From assembly GCF_003634635.1 (NCBI RefSeq), contig NZ_RBJB01000002.1, positions 186,001-250,000 of the forward strand: a stretch of 64,000 bases of DNA, given 5' to 3'. Origin of the DNA: Marinobacter nauticus (GTDB lineage Bacteria; Pseudomonadota; Gammaproteobacteria; Pseudomonadales; Oleiphilaceae). Below the pieces are notes generated by a model. It did not search any database, was not told the DNA's origin, and saw only the letters and a program-made list of their open reading frames with translations. Positions 54,220 to 63,166 of the stretch are shown here, in pieces. The stretch's first letter is position 1; each line of letters begins with the position of its first letter. A program made the position numbers and the translations under genes.

Positions 54220-55092
54220 TCAAACCAACTCGCTCGAATCCTGCAGTTTGCGCGTTAACCGGGACATCAGCTCCCCACCGTGACGCCAGAAGTGCCAGTA
54301 AAGAGGAACTTCCAGGCCGCTGCCCGGGGAGATACTAACCAGTCGATTTGCCTCGATATGCTCCCGGGCCTGAATTTCTGGAATCATTCCATAACCCATG
54401 CCGGTCAGCGCAAGCTTTACGAAGCCCTCGGATGAAGGGCACAGGTGGTGCGGAAATTTGCCCTGATAGCCCACCTGGGCCAGGAACCGATGCTGGAGTT
54501 GATCGTTGGGCCCAAACACAATGGCGGGCGCGGATTGCAGGCTCGCGTTGTTCAGCCCGTCCGGAAAAAAGCGGCGGCTATAGTCCGGTGTGGCCAATGG
54601 CTGATACGTCATCACTCCCAGCGGTATGCTCCGGGCGCCGGCAACCGGCTGAGGGCTGCTGCAAAGGCAGGCGGCTACATCGCCCTCGCGCATGCGCCGC
54701 AATCCGACGTCCTGGTCTTCTACCACCATGTCCAGAAGTATTCCCTCTTCGGTACAGAAGTCGCCGACGGCAGAGGCCCACCAGGTTGCGAGGCTGTCCG
54801 CATTGAGCGCGACGCGGAATCGAGTGGCTGGTTCGGCCAGGGAGGGAATGGAACTGGTCAGGTCGCGTTCCAGCAGGCGCACCTGATGAACATGATTGAG
54901 TAATCTCTGGCCTGCGGGCGTTGCTCTTGGGTTTTGGCTTCGCACCAGCACAGGCTGGCCAAGCCTGACTTCAAGTGTACGAATTCGCTGAGAAATGGCG
55001 GACTGGCTGATGCCCAGCATGTCGCCGGCTTTGTCAAAACCGCCGGCGTCGACCACGGCCGCAAGGGCTTCCAGCAATTTGTAGTCAAGCAT
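54220..55092 (-). CDS. argP: LysR-family regulator ArgP (IciA/LysG type)
   Basis: 290 aa. The N-terminus MLDYKLLEALAAVVDAGGFDKAGDML, then SQSAISQRIRTLEVRLGQPVLV, is the characteristic helix-turn-helix of ArgP/LysG regulators. The effector domain starts about residue 90. ArgP senses arginine or lysine and activates the divergent exporter gene argO/lysE, which here starts 86 nt away on the other strand. The gene pair strongly supports the call. Confidence 0.93.
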   Translation of the reverse strand: MLDYKLLEALAAVVDAGGFDKAGDMLGISQSAISQRIRTLEVRLGQPVLVRSQNPRATPAGQRLLNHVHQVRLLERDLTSSIPSLAEPATRFRVALNADSLATWWASAVGDFCTEEGILLDMVVEDQDVGLRRMREGDVAACLCSSPQPVAGARSIPLGVMTYQPLATPDYSRRFFPDGLNNASLQSAPAIVFGPNDQLQHRFLAQVGYQGKFPHHLCPSSEGFVKLALTGMGYGMIPEIQAREHIEANRLVSISPGSGLEVPLYWHFWRHGGELMSRLTRKLQDSSELV

Positions 55093-55178
55093 AAGAAAAA
55101 CTTATCAGGTATTAACAGGATGAATTTCAAGTATAGCGGTAACGGGGTAGGCTTTCGCCATTAATCATAAGGAGTGCA

Positions 55179-55787
55179 GTGGTGTTTGAGAGTTATCTGA
55201 CAGGCCTGGTTGTGTGTGGCGGCATCATCGTGGCTATTGGTGCCCAGAATGCCTACGTTCTCAGTCAGGCCATTCGTCGCGAACACCATTGGTGGTCGGC
55301 CGGTTTGTGTATGACCTCGGATATCCTGCTGTTCACTCTGGGCATGTTTGGTGTGAGTGCGGCACTGATGGCCATGCCCGAGGCGCTGGACGTGCTCAGA
55401 TGGCTGGGCGTTGGGTTCCTCGGTTTGCTGGCAGGACAGGCGTTCTATCGGGTTCTGAAGGGGAGGGCGTCACTGGCGGCAGGGGAAGCTCGGCGCAGCA
55501 CCGTCAAAGGCGTGATCCTGACAACCTTGGCGGTCACCTTGCTGAATCCCCAGGTATACCTGGATACATTACTGTTAATTCCAGCAGTGGGGGCCCAGCA
55601 ATCGGATCCGGCCACGTTTGTGGCGGGTGCCAGCAGCGCGTCGGTGCTTTGGTTCGGCGCGCTGGCCTGGGCCGGTTCCCGGCTGGCGCCCTGGTTGGCC
55701 AGGCCTGCGGCGTGGCGTGTGATTGACGGTGTTATCGGCCTTATGATGGCTGCGATTGCTATTCAGCTCGCTGCAGGAGGGCTGTAA
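55179..55787 (+). CDS. argO: LysE/ArgO-family basic amino acid exporter
   Basis: 202 aa, six hydrophobic segments. The conserved N-terminal GGIIVAIGAQNAYVLSQAI is the LysE/ArgO signature and includes the polar GAQN. TLAVTLLNPQVYLDTLLLIP contains the family's NP.VYLD motif. GTG at 55179 has AAGGAG 5 nt upstream; GTG at 55182 is possible. It exports arginine and/or lysine under control of the divergent ArgP. Confidence 0.93.
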   Translation: MVFESYLTGLVVCGGIIVAIGAQNAYVLSQAIRREHHWWSAGLCMTSDILLFTLGMFGVSAALMAMPEALDVLRWLGVGFLGLLAGQAFYRVLKGRASLAAGEARRSTVKGVILTTLAVTLLNPQVYLDTLLLIPAVGAQQSDPATFVAGASSASVLWFGALAWAGSRLAPWLARPAAWRVIDGVIGLMMAAIAIQLAAGGL

Positions 55788-55912
55788 CCCTATATCCTTT
55801 TTGCGCCTGAGATCGTTCGTGTAAAGGTTTCGCAAAACCCTGATCCCCGGCTTCTTTTTCCCGTATCAGTTCTCTATGGTTCGGTCTGACTTGAACTCTT
55901 GGAGATATCTGA

Positions 55913-57067
55913 ATGGCCTCTGCTACCCGTGCCGGGCATCGCTGGCTGAAGTGGATTGGATTCCTGAGTGTGTTGTGCGCGATAGCCTTCGCTGTCATTT
56001 GGTACGCCCGCAATGCTAACGGCAATGAACCGGCTTTGAATACCGTGGCGGTGAGCCGAGGCGACATCCAGAACCTGGTTTCGGCCACCGGCGTGCTTGA
56101 GCCGAGTGATTATGTGGATGTGGGTGCACAGGTTTCCGGTCAGCTGGAGCTGATTCACGTACGAGTGGGCCAACCCGTTAGCACTGGCGATCTGCTGGCG
56201 GAAATCGACCCTACCGTGTATGTGGCGAAAGTGGATGCCACCCGCGCCCAGCTGAAGAACCAGCAGGCCCAGTTAGCCGATCGCAAGGCCCAGCTGCGGC
56301 TGGCGGAGATCCAGTTCCAGCGCCAGCAGAACCTATGGCGCGAAGACGCGACCACACGGGAATCCCTGCAGACCGCCGAAGCATCTTTAGCGTCCGCCCG
56401 GGCGCAGTTGGCCATGCTTGAAGCCCAGATTGAACAGACCTCCTCTACACTGCGGGCCGAGGAAGCCAACCTGGGTTATGCGCGAATCTATGCGCCCATG
56501 GACGGGACCGTGGTCTCTATTGAGGCCCGCCAGGGACAAACCCTGAACGCGAGCCAGACCGCGCCGTTGCTTATGCGCATTGCCAACCTGAGCACCATGC
56601 GGGTGCGTGCCCAGGTGTCCGAGGCCGACGTCGGCAAGCTGCAACCAGGCATGCGGGTGTACTTCACCACACTCGGCGATGCCGAGCATAAGCTCTATGG
56701 AGAGTTGCAGTACATTGAGCCAACTCCCGAAGTAACCAACAACGTGGTGCTCTACAACGCCCTGTTTACGGTGGATAACCAGGAGGGACGGTTGCTGCCC
56801 CAGATGACCGCCCAGGTGTTCTTTATTCAGGACGAAGCGCTGGACGTATTGCGGGTGCCAGTCAGTGCGGTGGCGAGAAACCAGGTCAAGGTCCTGGATG
56901 CAAAGGGGCAGCCACAGATTCGGGCCATCGAAACCGGCATCAGCAACCGCGTATACGTGGAGGTTCGGTCGGGATTGAATGAGGGTGATCAGGTGGTTCT
57001 CGCAAACCGGGATCCGCGGGCCGGTCAGGGTGAGGGCAGGGCTGCCTTTCGGGGTATGCTGAGATGA
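55913..57067 (+). CDS. macA: Periplasmic adaptor (MacA family)
   Basis: 384 aa membrane-fusion protein. An N-terminal anchor ([19 protein letters not shown]) is followed by the split lipoyl domain ([21 protein letters not shown]... and [20 protein letters not shown]). A helical hairpin (about 110-190, rich in Ala, Gln and Glu) and beta-barrel and proximal domains complete it. It ends 4 nt into macB (ATGA). It bridges MacB and an outer-membrane factor, here the NodT-family gene further downstream. Confidence 0.94.
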   Translation: MASATRAGHRWLKWIGFLSVLCAIAFAVIWYARNANGNEPALNTVAVSRGDIQNLVSATGVLEPSDYVDVGAQVSGQLELIHVRVGQPVSTGDLLAEIDPTVYVAKVDATRAQLKNQQAQLADRKAQLRLAEIQFQRQQNLWREDATTRESLQTAEASLASARAQLAMLEAQIEQTSSTLRAEEANLGYARIYAPMDGTVVSIEARQGQTLNASQTAPLLMRIANLSTMRVRAQVSEADVGKLQPGMRVYFTTLGDAEHKLYGELQYIEPTPEVTNNVVLYNALFTVDNQEGRLLPQMTAQVFFIQDEALDVLRVPVSAVARNQVKVLDAKGQPQIRAIETGISNRVYVEVRSGLNEGDQVVLANRDPRAGQGEGRAAFRGMLR

Positions 57068-58998
57068 GCCCGCAGCCGTTGATTGAGCTTCAAGGCATTA
57101 CCCGATCCTTTGGCGAGGGCGAACTGGCGGTTCCTGTGCTCAAGGGCATTGATCTGAAAATCTGGCCCGGTGAGTTTGTGGCCATCATGGGGCCATCGGG
57201 CTCCGGCAAGTCTACGCTGATGAACATCCTTGGCTGTCTGGATCAGCCCAGCGCTGGCCAGTACCGATTCAATGGCAGGGACGTGTCTGCCCTGGACCGG
57301 GACGAACTGGCACGGCTTCGGCGCGATGCCTTCGGTTTTGTGTTCCAGAGCTATAACCTGCTGGCCGGGATGACAGCTCGTGAGAATGTGGAGATCCCCG
57401 CCATTTACGCCGGAATGGCACCGGCCGAGCGGCACGCAAGGGCGGAACGGTTGCTCACCGGGCTTGGGCTGGGCGAGCGTCTGTCGCACAGGCCGGCACA
57501 GTTATCGGGTGGTCAGCAACAGCGAGTGTCTATTGCCCGGGCCCTGATGAACGGCGGCCAGTTGATCTTCGCAGACGAACCGACCGGTGCTCTGGACAGC
57601 AAGAGCAGCCAGGAGGTGATCCGGCTGTTAACCGATCTTTCTGAGCAGGGCCACACGATTATCCTGATCACCCACGACCCCGATGTGGCAACCGTGGCTC
57701 GTCGGCAGATCCGCATTGCCGATGGCGAGATTGTTGCGGACACCGGCGCAGAAGTGCCTTCAGTCACTATTCCGGCAACTGACCAGAATGCCCGTCGGCG
57801 TACCCGCCTTGGCGACTGGCACGAAGCCCTGAAAAGCGCGGTGCGTTCCCTGCACAGCAACCTGTTTCGGACGGCGCTGACCCTGCTCGGCATCGTAATC
57901 GGGGTTGCCTCAGTGATCACCATGCTGGCGATCGGGGAGGGGGCCCGAAAGGATGTCGTCGACCGAATCAGCACCATGGGCAGTGATCTGCTGCTGGTGC
58001 GCCCGGGTGGTCCCGATCAGCGGGGTGGGCGCTGGAGCGTGACCACACTGGTACCATCTGACTTTAAAGCAATCAATGAGATAGGGGGTGTTCTTGCAGC
58101 AATACCTGAGCTGACTGGCGGACAGACGCTGCGATATTCCAACCGGGATCACTCGGCCGAGATCAATGCCACCTCCTTCCGCTTCCCGGTTGCCCGCCAG
58201 TGGCCTGTGGTTGAAGGCACCTTCTTCAGCGCCGAGGATGAAGCCAGCTACGCAGCCGTGGCGGTACTTGGCAAAACCACCGCCAACGCCCTGTTTCCCG
58301 ACGAAAGCCCTCTCGGCAAACACTTGATGGTTAACAACGTGCTGTTTCAGGTGATTGGTGTGATGGATGAAAAAGGCGCCTCTCCCATGGGGCAGGACCA
58401 GGACGATGTGGTGTTTGTTCCCTACACCACGGGCAGCCTGCGCATCTTCGGGCAAACACACCTGCGCAACATCACCGTGGCTGTGGCCGATATCGATCGT
58501 ATGGATGAGATCGAAGCCCTCATCCACGACACTCTGATGGCCCGCCATGGCATTGAGGACTTTACTATCCGCAACATGGCTTCATTGATTGAAACCATTT
58601 CGGAAACCCAGAATACGCTCACCTGGCTGCTGGGCTCTATTGCAGCAATTTCCCTGCTTGTGGGTGGTATCGGGGTTATGAATATCATGCTGGTGAGCGT
58701 CACCGAACGTACCCGCGAGATCGGTATTCGCATGGCCACCGGTGCCCGTGCATGGAATATCCTGCAGCAGTTTCTGACTGAGGCCTGGCTGGTATCGGCC
58801 ATTGGTGGGTTGATTGGTGTTGTCATCGGCATTGCGGCAACCCGGATTATTGGCTCACTGGGAACACCTATTCACATGACGCTGCTACCCATGGCTCTGG
58901 CCTTTGGTTGCGCTTTTGCAACGGGCCTGCTGTTCGGATTTCTGCCCGCACGTAAGGCCGCCCATCTGGACCCTGTTCATGCCCTGGCCTCGGAGTAA
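57064..58998 (+). CDS. macB: MacB-type ABC export protein
   Basis: 644 aa. The N-terminal ATPase (about 1-230) has Walker [20 protein letters not shown], signature [17 protein letters not shown], Walker [15 protein letters not shown] and the switch His in ILITHDPD. A first membrane helix near 275-295 ([22 protein letters not shown]) is followed by a large periplasmic domain (about 300-520) and three C-terminal helices ([23 protein letters not shown] and two more). This is the mechanotransmission architecture that exports toxins, peptides or macrolides from the periplasm. It is translationally coupled to macA. Confidence 0.95.
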   Translation: MSPQPLIELQGITRSFGEGELAVPVLKGIDLKIWPGEFVAIMGPSGSGKSTLMNILGCLDQPSAGQYRFNGRDVSALDRDELARLRRDAFGFVFQSYNLLAGMTARENVEIPAIYAGMAPAERHARAERLLTGLGLGERLSHRPAQLSGGQQQRVSIARALMNGGQLIFADEPTGALDSKSSQEVIRLLTDLSEQGHTIILITHDPDVATVARRQIRIADGEIVADTGAEVPSVTIPATDQNARRRTRLGDWHEALKSAVRSLHSNLFRTALTLLGIVIGVASVITMLAIGEGARKDVVDRISTMGSDLLLVRPGGPDQRGGRWSVTTLVPSDFKAINEIGGVLAAIPELTGGQTLRYSNRDHSAEINATSFRFPVARQWPVVEGTFFSAEDEASYAAVAVLGKTTANALFPDESPLGKHLMVNNVLFQVIGVMDEKGASPMGQDQDDVVFVPYTTGSLRIFGQTHLRNITVAVADIDRMDEIEALIHDTLMARHGIEDFTIRNMASLIETISETQNTLTWLLGSIAAISLLVGGIGVMNIMLVSVTERTREIGIRMATGARAWNILQQFLTEAWLVSAIGGLIGVVIGIAATRIIGSLGTPIHMTLLPMALAFGCAFATGLLFGFLPARKAAHLDPVHALASE

Positions 58999-59002
58999 TG
59001 TT

Positions 59003-60436
59003 ATGAGCCTTCGCCATATTGCACTGTTGTCGGTGTTGTTGACCGGGTGCGTGAGCTTTCCGCCACAACCCATTGAGCTGCCGTTGAATCCGCCAGCCCA
59101 TTGGCACATCGGGGCTGGCGCCGGTGAAGCGGTTGGTTCGCGTTGGTGGTATGCCTTCGGTGACGAAGAGCTCAACCGTTTGGTCGACCGGGCACTCTCG
59201 AATAATCCGGACCTGGCCGCCACCGCTCAGGCAGTGATTCAGGCAGACTTGCAGTTGCGCAACGCCGGAGCTGCCTTGCTGCCGACCCTTGGTGCGTCGG
59301 GAAGCACGGGTAAACAGGCAAGCGAGGCCTCCGGCCAGGATCGTGTCACGAGTGGTTCGAGTAGCCTCGGGCTGTCGGTTGACTACGAGCTGGATCTCTG
59401 GGGTCGCCTGTCCGCCGCGGAAGCCGGGGCTCTCGCGGGTTTCCAGGCCTCGGAGTATGACTATGACGCCGCCCGAATGACGCTGGTGGCCTCGGTAGCC
59501 AGTACCTGGTTCGAATGGCAGGAGTTGCAGCAGCGTTTGGATATTGCGCGTCGGAATCTGGAACTGGGTGAAAAAACACTGGCCCTCGTCGATGCCCGGT
59601 ATCGTAACGGTGTGGCCGATCGCTCGGAATTGTCCCGCCAGCAAACCTCCGTACTGAACCTGAAGAATGCGGTGCCGCCACTGGAGTATCAGGCCCGGCA
59701 ACGGTTAGCGGCCTTGCGGCTACTGACCGGGGATTATCCGTTTACGGAAGAGATTCCGGAGGCTGGGCTACTTGCGGTTCAAGTGCCGGAGATCAACCCG
59801 GAAACGCCGGCCAGCCTGGTTACCCGAAGACCGGACCTGGCGGCTGAGGAGGCTCGGCTGATGGCCGCCAGTGCGGACGTCGAGCAGGCCAGGGCGGCCT
59901 TGATGCCATCGGTGTCGCTCAGCGGCGCGGTTCGCTTCTCCACCAATAGTTTTGTAAGCCTGGCGGACCCACTGCAAACCGCCAATGGCCTGATTGCCCT
60001 CAGCCAGACTCTGTTTGATGGAGGCCAGCGTCGCAACAATGTGGCCATTTCGGAATCCCGGCGGGTGGCTTTGTTGGAGAATTACCGTGCCAGCCTGCTC
60101 TCGGCATTCCAGGAAGTAGGGGATGCACTCGACAGAGAAGCGCTGTACCTGGATCAGGAGCAGCGGTTACAGAGTATTCTCGCCCAGGCGGAAGAGACCT
60201 TACGGTTGACCGAAGTGCGCTATCGGGAAGGGGCAGATGACCTGCTCACCTTGCTGGAAAGCCAGCGAACGGTGTTTGATGCCCGGCAGCAGCTCAGTCA
60301 GGTACGACTGAACCGACTGATTGCAGCGGTGGATCTTTACAAGGCGCTGGGAGGCGGCTGGCAGACAGAGCCTCAAGGGCGTGCTACGGCGCCGGCTGAG
60401 GTAGTTCGCCTTCGATCAGAAACTGGTCCAGGCTGA
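59003..60436 (+). CDS. Outer-membrane factor lipoprotein (NodT/OprM family)
   Basis: 477 aa from ATG at 59003 (GGAG upstream). A lipoprotein signal (HIALLSVLLTGCVSFPP, Cys near residue 14) precedes the RND/ABC-type outer-membrane factor fold. It has WWYAFGDEELNRLVDRALSNNPDL, the internal repeat (ARRNLELGEKTLALVDARYR), and the second-half repeat (AEETLRLTEVRYREGADDLLTLLESQR). A trimeric tunnel across the outer membrane, completing a MacAB-type tripartite exporter. It starts 4 nt after macB. Its 3' end overlaps the convergent RES gene by 53 nt. Confidence 0.93.
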   Translation: MSLRHIALLSVLLTGCVSFPPQPIELPLNPPAHWHIGAGAGEAVGSRWWYAFGDEELNRLVDRALSNNPDLAATAQAVIQADLQLRNAGAALLPTLGASGSTGKQASEASGQDRVTSGSSSLGLSVDYELDLWGRLSAAEAGALAGFQASEYDYDAARMTLVASVASTWFEWQELQQRLDIARRNLELGEKTLALVDARYRNGVADRSELSRQQTSVLNLKNAVPPLEYQARQRLAALRLLTGDYPFTEEIPEAGLLAVQVPEINPETPASLVTRRPDLAAEEARLMAASADVEQARAALMPSVSLSGAVRFSTNSFVSLADPLQTANGLIALSQTLFDGGQRRNNVAISESRRVALLENYRASLLSAFQEVGDALDREALYLDQEQRLQSILAQAEETLRLTEVRYREGADDLLTLLESQRTVFDARQQLSQVRLNRLIAAVDLYKALGGGWQTEPQGRATAPAEVVRLRSETGPG

Positions 60437-61178
60437 ATTCGTAAACCTGTTTACTGCCATCCGGTTCCGACAGGCTCATGGACACCTGGCTGAGCGACGT
60501 CACGGCAATCAGTTTTTGATAACTTCTGGGTGCGGCGTCCCGGAACACGCTGGCATTAAACAAGGCCACATTGACGCCCTCAACGCCGTTGTCTGGATGG
60601 TACGGAAGAGCGTAAAGGCCGGCTTGCAGGGCGCGGGCTGAGAGAAACTGGAAGGCGCCCACTTGCAGGCTACGCATGTCGGTACCCACAGCCTGGCTTT
60701 CCCGGTAGGTGACTGGATCTGTCAGCGTATGATGAAGATCCTGCCAGTGTTCAGACTGCAGCCGAACACCTCGTTCCGTTCGGAATCGGGCGCTGAACAC
60801 CGTGTGCAAGGTGGTTAACGGGCGCTTGAACGGGGTTTTCAGGTGGCTCATGAACACAAACCGGTAAAACGCGGTTTCCGCCAGGGCAGCGGGAATGGCC
60901 ATGGCTCCGTAGAACAGGCTTGGCTCGAAATTGCGGCCAAAACGTGAGCCGTATTTCAGGGGTGGGTAGCGGAACGGGGTGGTCAGCAGGTAATGGCGTT
61001 TTCGTGCCGTGCCGGGTACCGGAGGCTTGTTGCTTTCCAGCAGTTCCTCCAGTCGATTCTGTTCCTGCATACTGTCGACAATGCGCGCCGTCGCGATGTC
61101 TTCCTGGCTTTCCACTACCCGGAACAGGCTGCCTTGCAGCGGTGCGATGGACTGGGCAATCCGTTCCCGATAATTCAA
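60384..61178 (-). CDS. RES-domain toxin (probable NAD+ phosphorylase/hydrolase)
   Basis: 264 aa, somewhat longer than minimal RES toxins. The RES core runs from about residue 75: RYPPLKYGSRFGRNFEPSLFYGAMAIPAALAETAFYRF carries the conserved R...G...F.P.....S.. .A..E pattern, with the R and E of the NAD-binding active site. The end (about 195-215, QAGLYALPYHPDNGVEGVNVALF) supplies further conserved residues. Known RES toxins deplete NAD+. The ATG overlaps the antitoxin stop (ATGA). Confidence 0.88.
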   Translation of the reverse strand: MNYRERIAQSIAPLQGSLFRVVESQEDIATARIVDSMQEQNRLEELLESNKPPVPGTARKRHYLLTTPFRYPPLKYGSRFGRNFEPSLFYGAMAIPAALAETAFYRFVFMSHLKTPFKRPLTTLHTVFSARFRTERGVRLQSEHWQDLHHTLTDPVTYRESQAVGTDMRSLQVGAFQFLSARALQAGLYALPYHPDNGVEGVNVALFNASVFRDAAPRSYQKLIAVTSLSQVSMSLSEPDGSKQVYEFSLDQFLIEGELPQPAP

Positions 61179-61540
61179 ATCCGCCCCCGCATGGCGTCCA
61201 GGTAGTGAACCACCCGAACCAGGCCTTCCGTGCTCTGGATCATCTCTCTGGGTGTATCCTCAAAATAGTGGTTGGGCGTGTTCAGCCAATGGGTCATGGC
61301 CTCCCTTTCACCGCCGGTCAATGCATAGACGCTGCGGTAAAGCCGGATAAACAACAATGCCAGTTCACCGGACTTGCTGGCCGGATCGATGCCGTCGCGG
61401 GTCAGACCTGTGCGGTTTCGGCCAACCACGGCTGCGATTTCCGCTTGTGGCAGACCAAAGGCTTTCGCCGCGTTCAGCAGAGCCTTGGACAGCAGAGCTT
61501 TATCGCTGGATTCCGGTGCTACGCGAACCGCTTCTGACAT
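61175..61540 (-). CDS. Xre/MbcA/ParS-type antitoxin of the RES toxin
   Basis: 121 aa. The N-terminal helical part resembles an Xre DNA-binding domain (ALLNAAKAFGLPQAEIAAVVGRNRTGLTR). The C-terminal MbcA/ParS toxin-binding domain is LLFIRLYRSVYALTGGEREAMTHWLNTPNHYFEDTP, then PREMIQSTEGLVRVVHYLDAMRGRI. Order antitoxin-toxin and 4-nt overlap are standard for RES-Xre modules. A 16-bp palindrome just upstream is a likely autoregulatory operator. Confidence 0.9.
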   Translation of the reverse strand: MSEAVRVAPESSDKALLSKALLNAAKAFGLPQAEIAAVVGRNRTGLTRDGIDPASKSGELALLFIRLYRSVYALTGGEREAMTHWLNTPNHYFEDTPREMIQSTEGLVRVVHYLDAMRGRI

Positions 61541-61554
61541 GCCCTGACCTCCCG

Positions 61555-61570
61555 TGATGAATTTTCATCA
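61555..61570. promoter_or_regulatory. Palindromic operator candidate of the RES-Xre operon
   Basis: TGATGAATTTTCATCA: 7-bp perfect inverted arms with a TT centre, starting 14 nt upstream of the antitoxin ATG on the minus strand. Typical size and position for an Xre-family binding site. Confidence 0.6.
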
Positions 61571-61606
61571 GTGTAGTTTCTATTGAATAAAATGTCACCA
61601 CCGGGG

Positions 61607-63166
61607 TTAGCGCGGGTAGCCAGTAATCTCCCGGATCTTTTTGTACAGTGGTTGCAGGCGGGGATACATATCCTGATAAACCTCCCGGTAGAGACGTTGA
61701 TAAAGCGCAGATGCTTCCGGGTTGGGCTCGAATACCCGGCCGGTTCTGGTCATAGCCCGTACCGCCGTGTCGAAATCCGGGTGTAATCCCAGCCCCACGG
61801 CGGCATCAATAGCCGCTCCCAGTCCGGAGGTTTCATAGGTGTGCGGGCGTTCCGCCGGCAGGCCAAATATATCCGCCGTCAACTGCATGGCAGCATCACT
61901 CTGGGAGCCGCCGCCTGCTACTCGCAGCCGCTTGATAGCCTGGCCGCTGCGTTTCTCGATGCGTTCCTTGCCTTCCTTCAAGGCGTAAGCCAGCCCTTCC
62001 AGTATGGCCCGATAGACGTGAGCTCGTGTGTGCACGTCGCCAAAGCCGATAATGGAACCCTTGGCCTCCGGGCCTGGCTGTCGCACGCCGGGGCTCCAGT
62101 AGGGCTGCAGCATCAAACCCATGGAACCTGGCGGTACGGCGTTCACCAGTTCGTCAAACAGGGCTTCGGGTTCAATACCTTTCTGTTCTGCCAGCTTCTG
62201 CTCCCGCAGCCCGAATTCCCGTTTGAACCAGCTCACCATCCAGAAACCCCTATATATCATGACTTCGGTGGAATAGTGGCCGGGCAGGGCAGACGGATAC
62301 GGCGGCATGAACCGGGTGGGTTCCACATAGCGGGCATTGGTGGTGTTGATGGTGGCCGTGGTGCCATAGCTCATGCAGCCGGTCTCCGGAGACAGACCGC
62401 CGGAGCCGAGAATTTCGCAGGCTTTGTCCGATGCCGCGGCGATGACGGGCAGTCCACCCGGCAGGCCAAGGTGCGCCGCCGCCTCAGGCAGCAGGGTTCC
62501 GATCTGTTCACCAGGTGGTATCAGTTCAGGCAGCATTCCCGGGGTCACCGGCATCACCTGCCATTTGAAATCCCGGTGGCCGGCCCAACGCTGGCGCTTA
62601 TAATCAAAGGGCAGGTAGCCCACCTGACTGCCGGTGGAATCGCGGTATTCACCGGTCAATCGGTAATTCAGATAGCCTGATAACAGCAGGTACTTGTGGG
62701 TTTTCGCCCAGATATCCGGCTGATTCTGCGCAATCCAGTTCGCCTGGGTTTTTTCCCGGAATCGGCTGATGGTGTCTTCCAGGCGGGCAAGCTTGAACAG
62801 CCAGCCCCAGGGGCCTTTCACTGGCCCATCCACCTGCGCATGCCGCTGATCCAGCCAGATGATGGCGGGCCGCAGGGGCTTGCCCCCACGATCGAGGTTG
62901 ACCACCGTGCCGCGTTGCGTGGTGACGGTCACGCCCACCACCTGCTCCGGGCGGGCGCTGGTGGTTTGCCAGAGTTGCTGGCAAGCAATGCCAAGGTTGT
63001 CCCAGAAGTACTCCGGGTGCTGTTCTGCCCAGCCGGGTTGCTCGGAAAAGTAAGGCTCGATTTCCTGCTTGCCCTTACCCAACAAGTTACCCTGGGTGTC
63101 AAACAGCAGGGCGCGGATGCTCTGGGTGCCGTTGTCGATCGCCAGTATCAGTGGGGTCTCAGCCAT
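61607..63166 (-). CDS. FGGY-family carbohydrate kinase
   Basis: 519 aa from ATG at 63166, which overlaps the upstream glpD stop by 8 nt. FGGY features: AIDNGTQSIRALLFDTQGNLL (phosphate loop), AIIWLDQRHA, GCMSYGTTATINTTN and C-terminal LRVAGGGSQSDAAMQLTADIFG followed by ETSGLGAAIDAAVGLG. The neighbouring glpD suggests a glycerol kinase role. However, the N-terminus (IDNGTQS) and active-site region differ from canonical GlpK (typically DQGTTSSR), so another polyol or sugar is possible. Confidence 0.85.
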   Translation of the reverse strand: MAETPLILAIDNGTQSIRALLFDTQGNLLGKGKQEIEPYFSEQPGWAEQHPEYFWDNLGIACQQLWQTTSARPEQVVGVTVTTQRGTVVNLDRGGKPLRPAIIWLDQRHAQVDGPVKGPWGWLFKLARLEDTISRFREKTQANWIAQNQPDIWAKTHKYLLLSGYLNYRLTGEYRDSTGSQVGYLPFDYKRQRWAGHRDFKWQVMPVTPGMLPELIPPGEQIGTLLPEAAAHLGLPGGLPVIAAASDKACEILGSGGLSPETGCMSYGTTATINTTNARYVEPTRFMPPYPSALPGHYSTEVMIYRGFWMVSWFKREFGLREQKLAEQKGIEPEALFDELVNAVPPGSMGLMLQPYWSPGVRQPGPEAKGSIIGFGDVHTRAHVYRAILEGLAYALKEGKERIEKRSGQAIKRLRVAGGGSQSDAAMQLTADIFGLPAERPHTYETSGLGAAIDAAVGLGLHPDFDTAVRAMTRTGRVFEPNPEASALYQRLYREVYQDMYPRLQPLYKKIREITGYPR

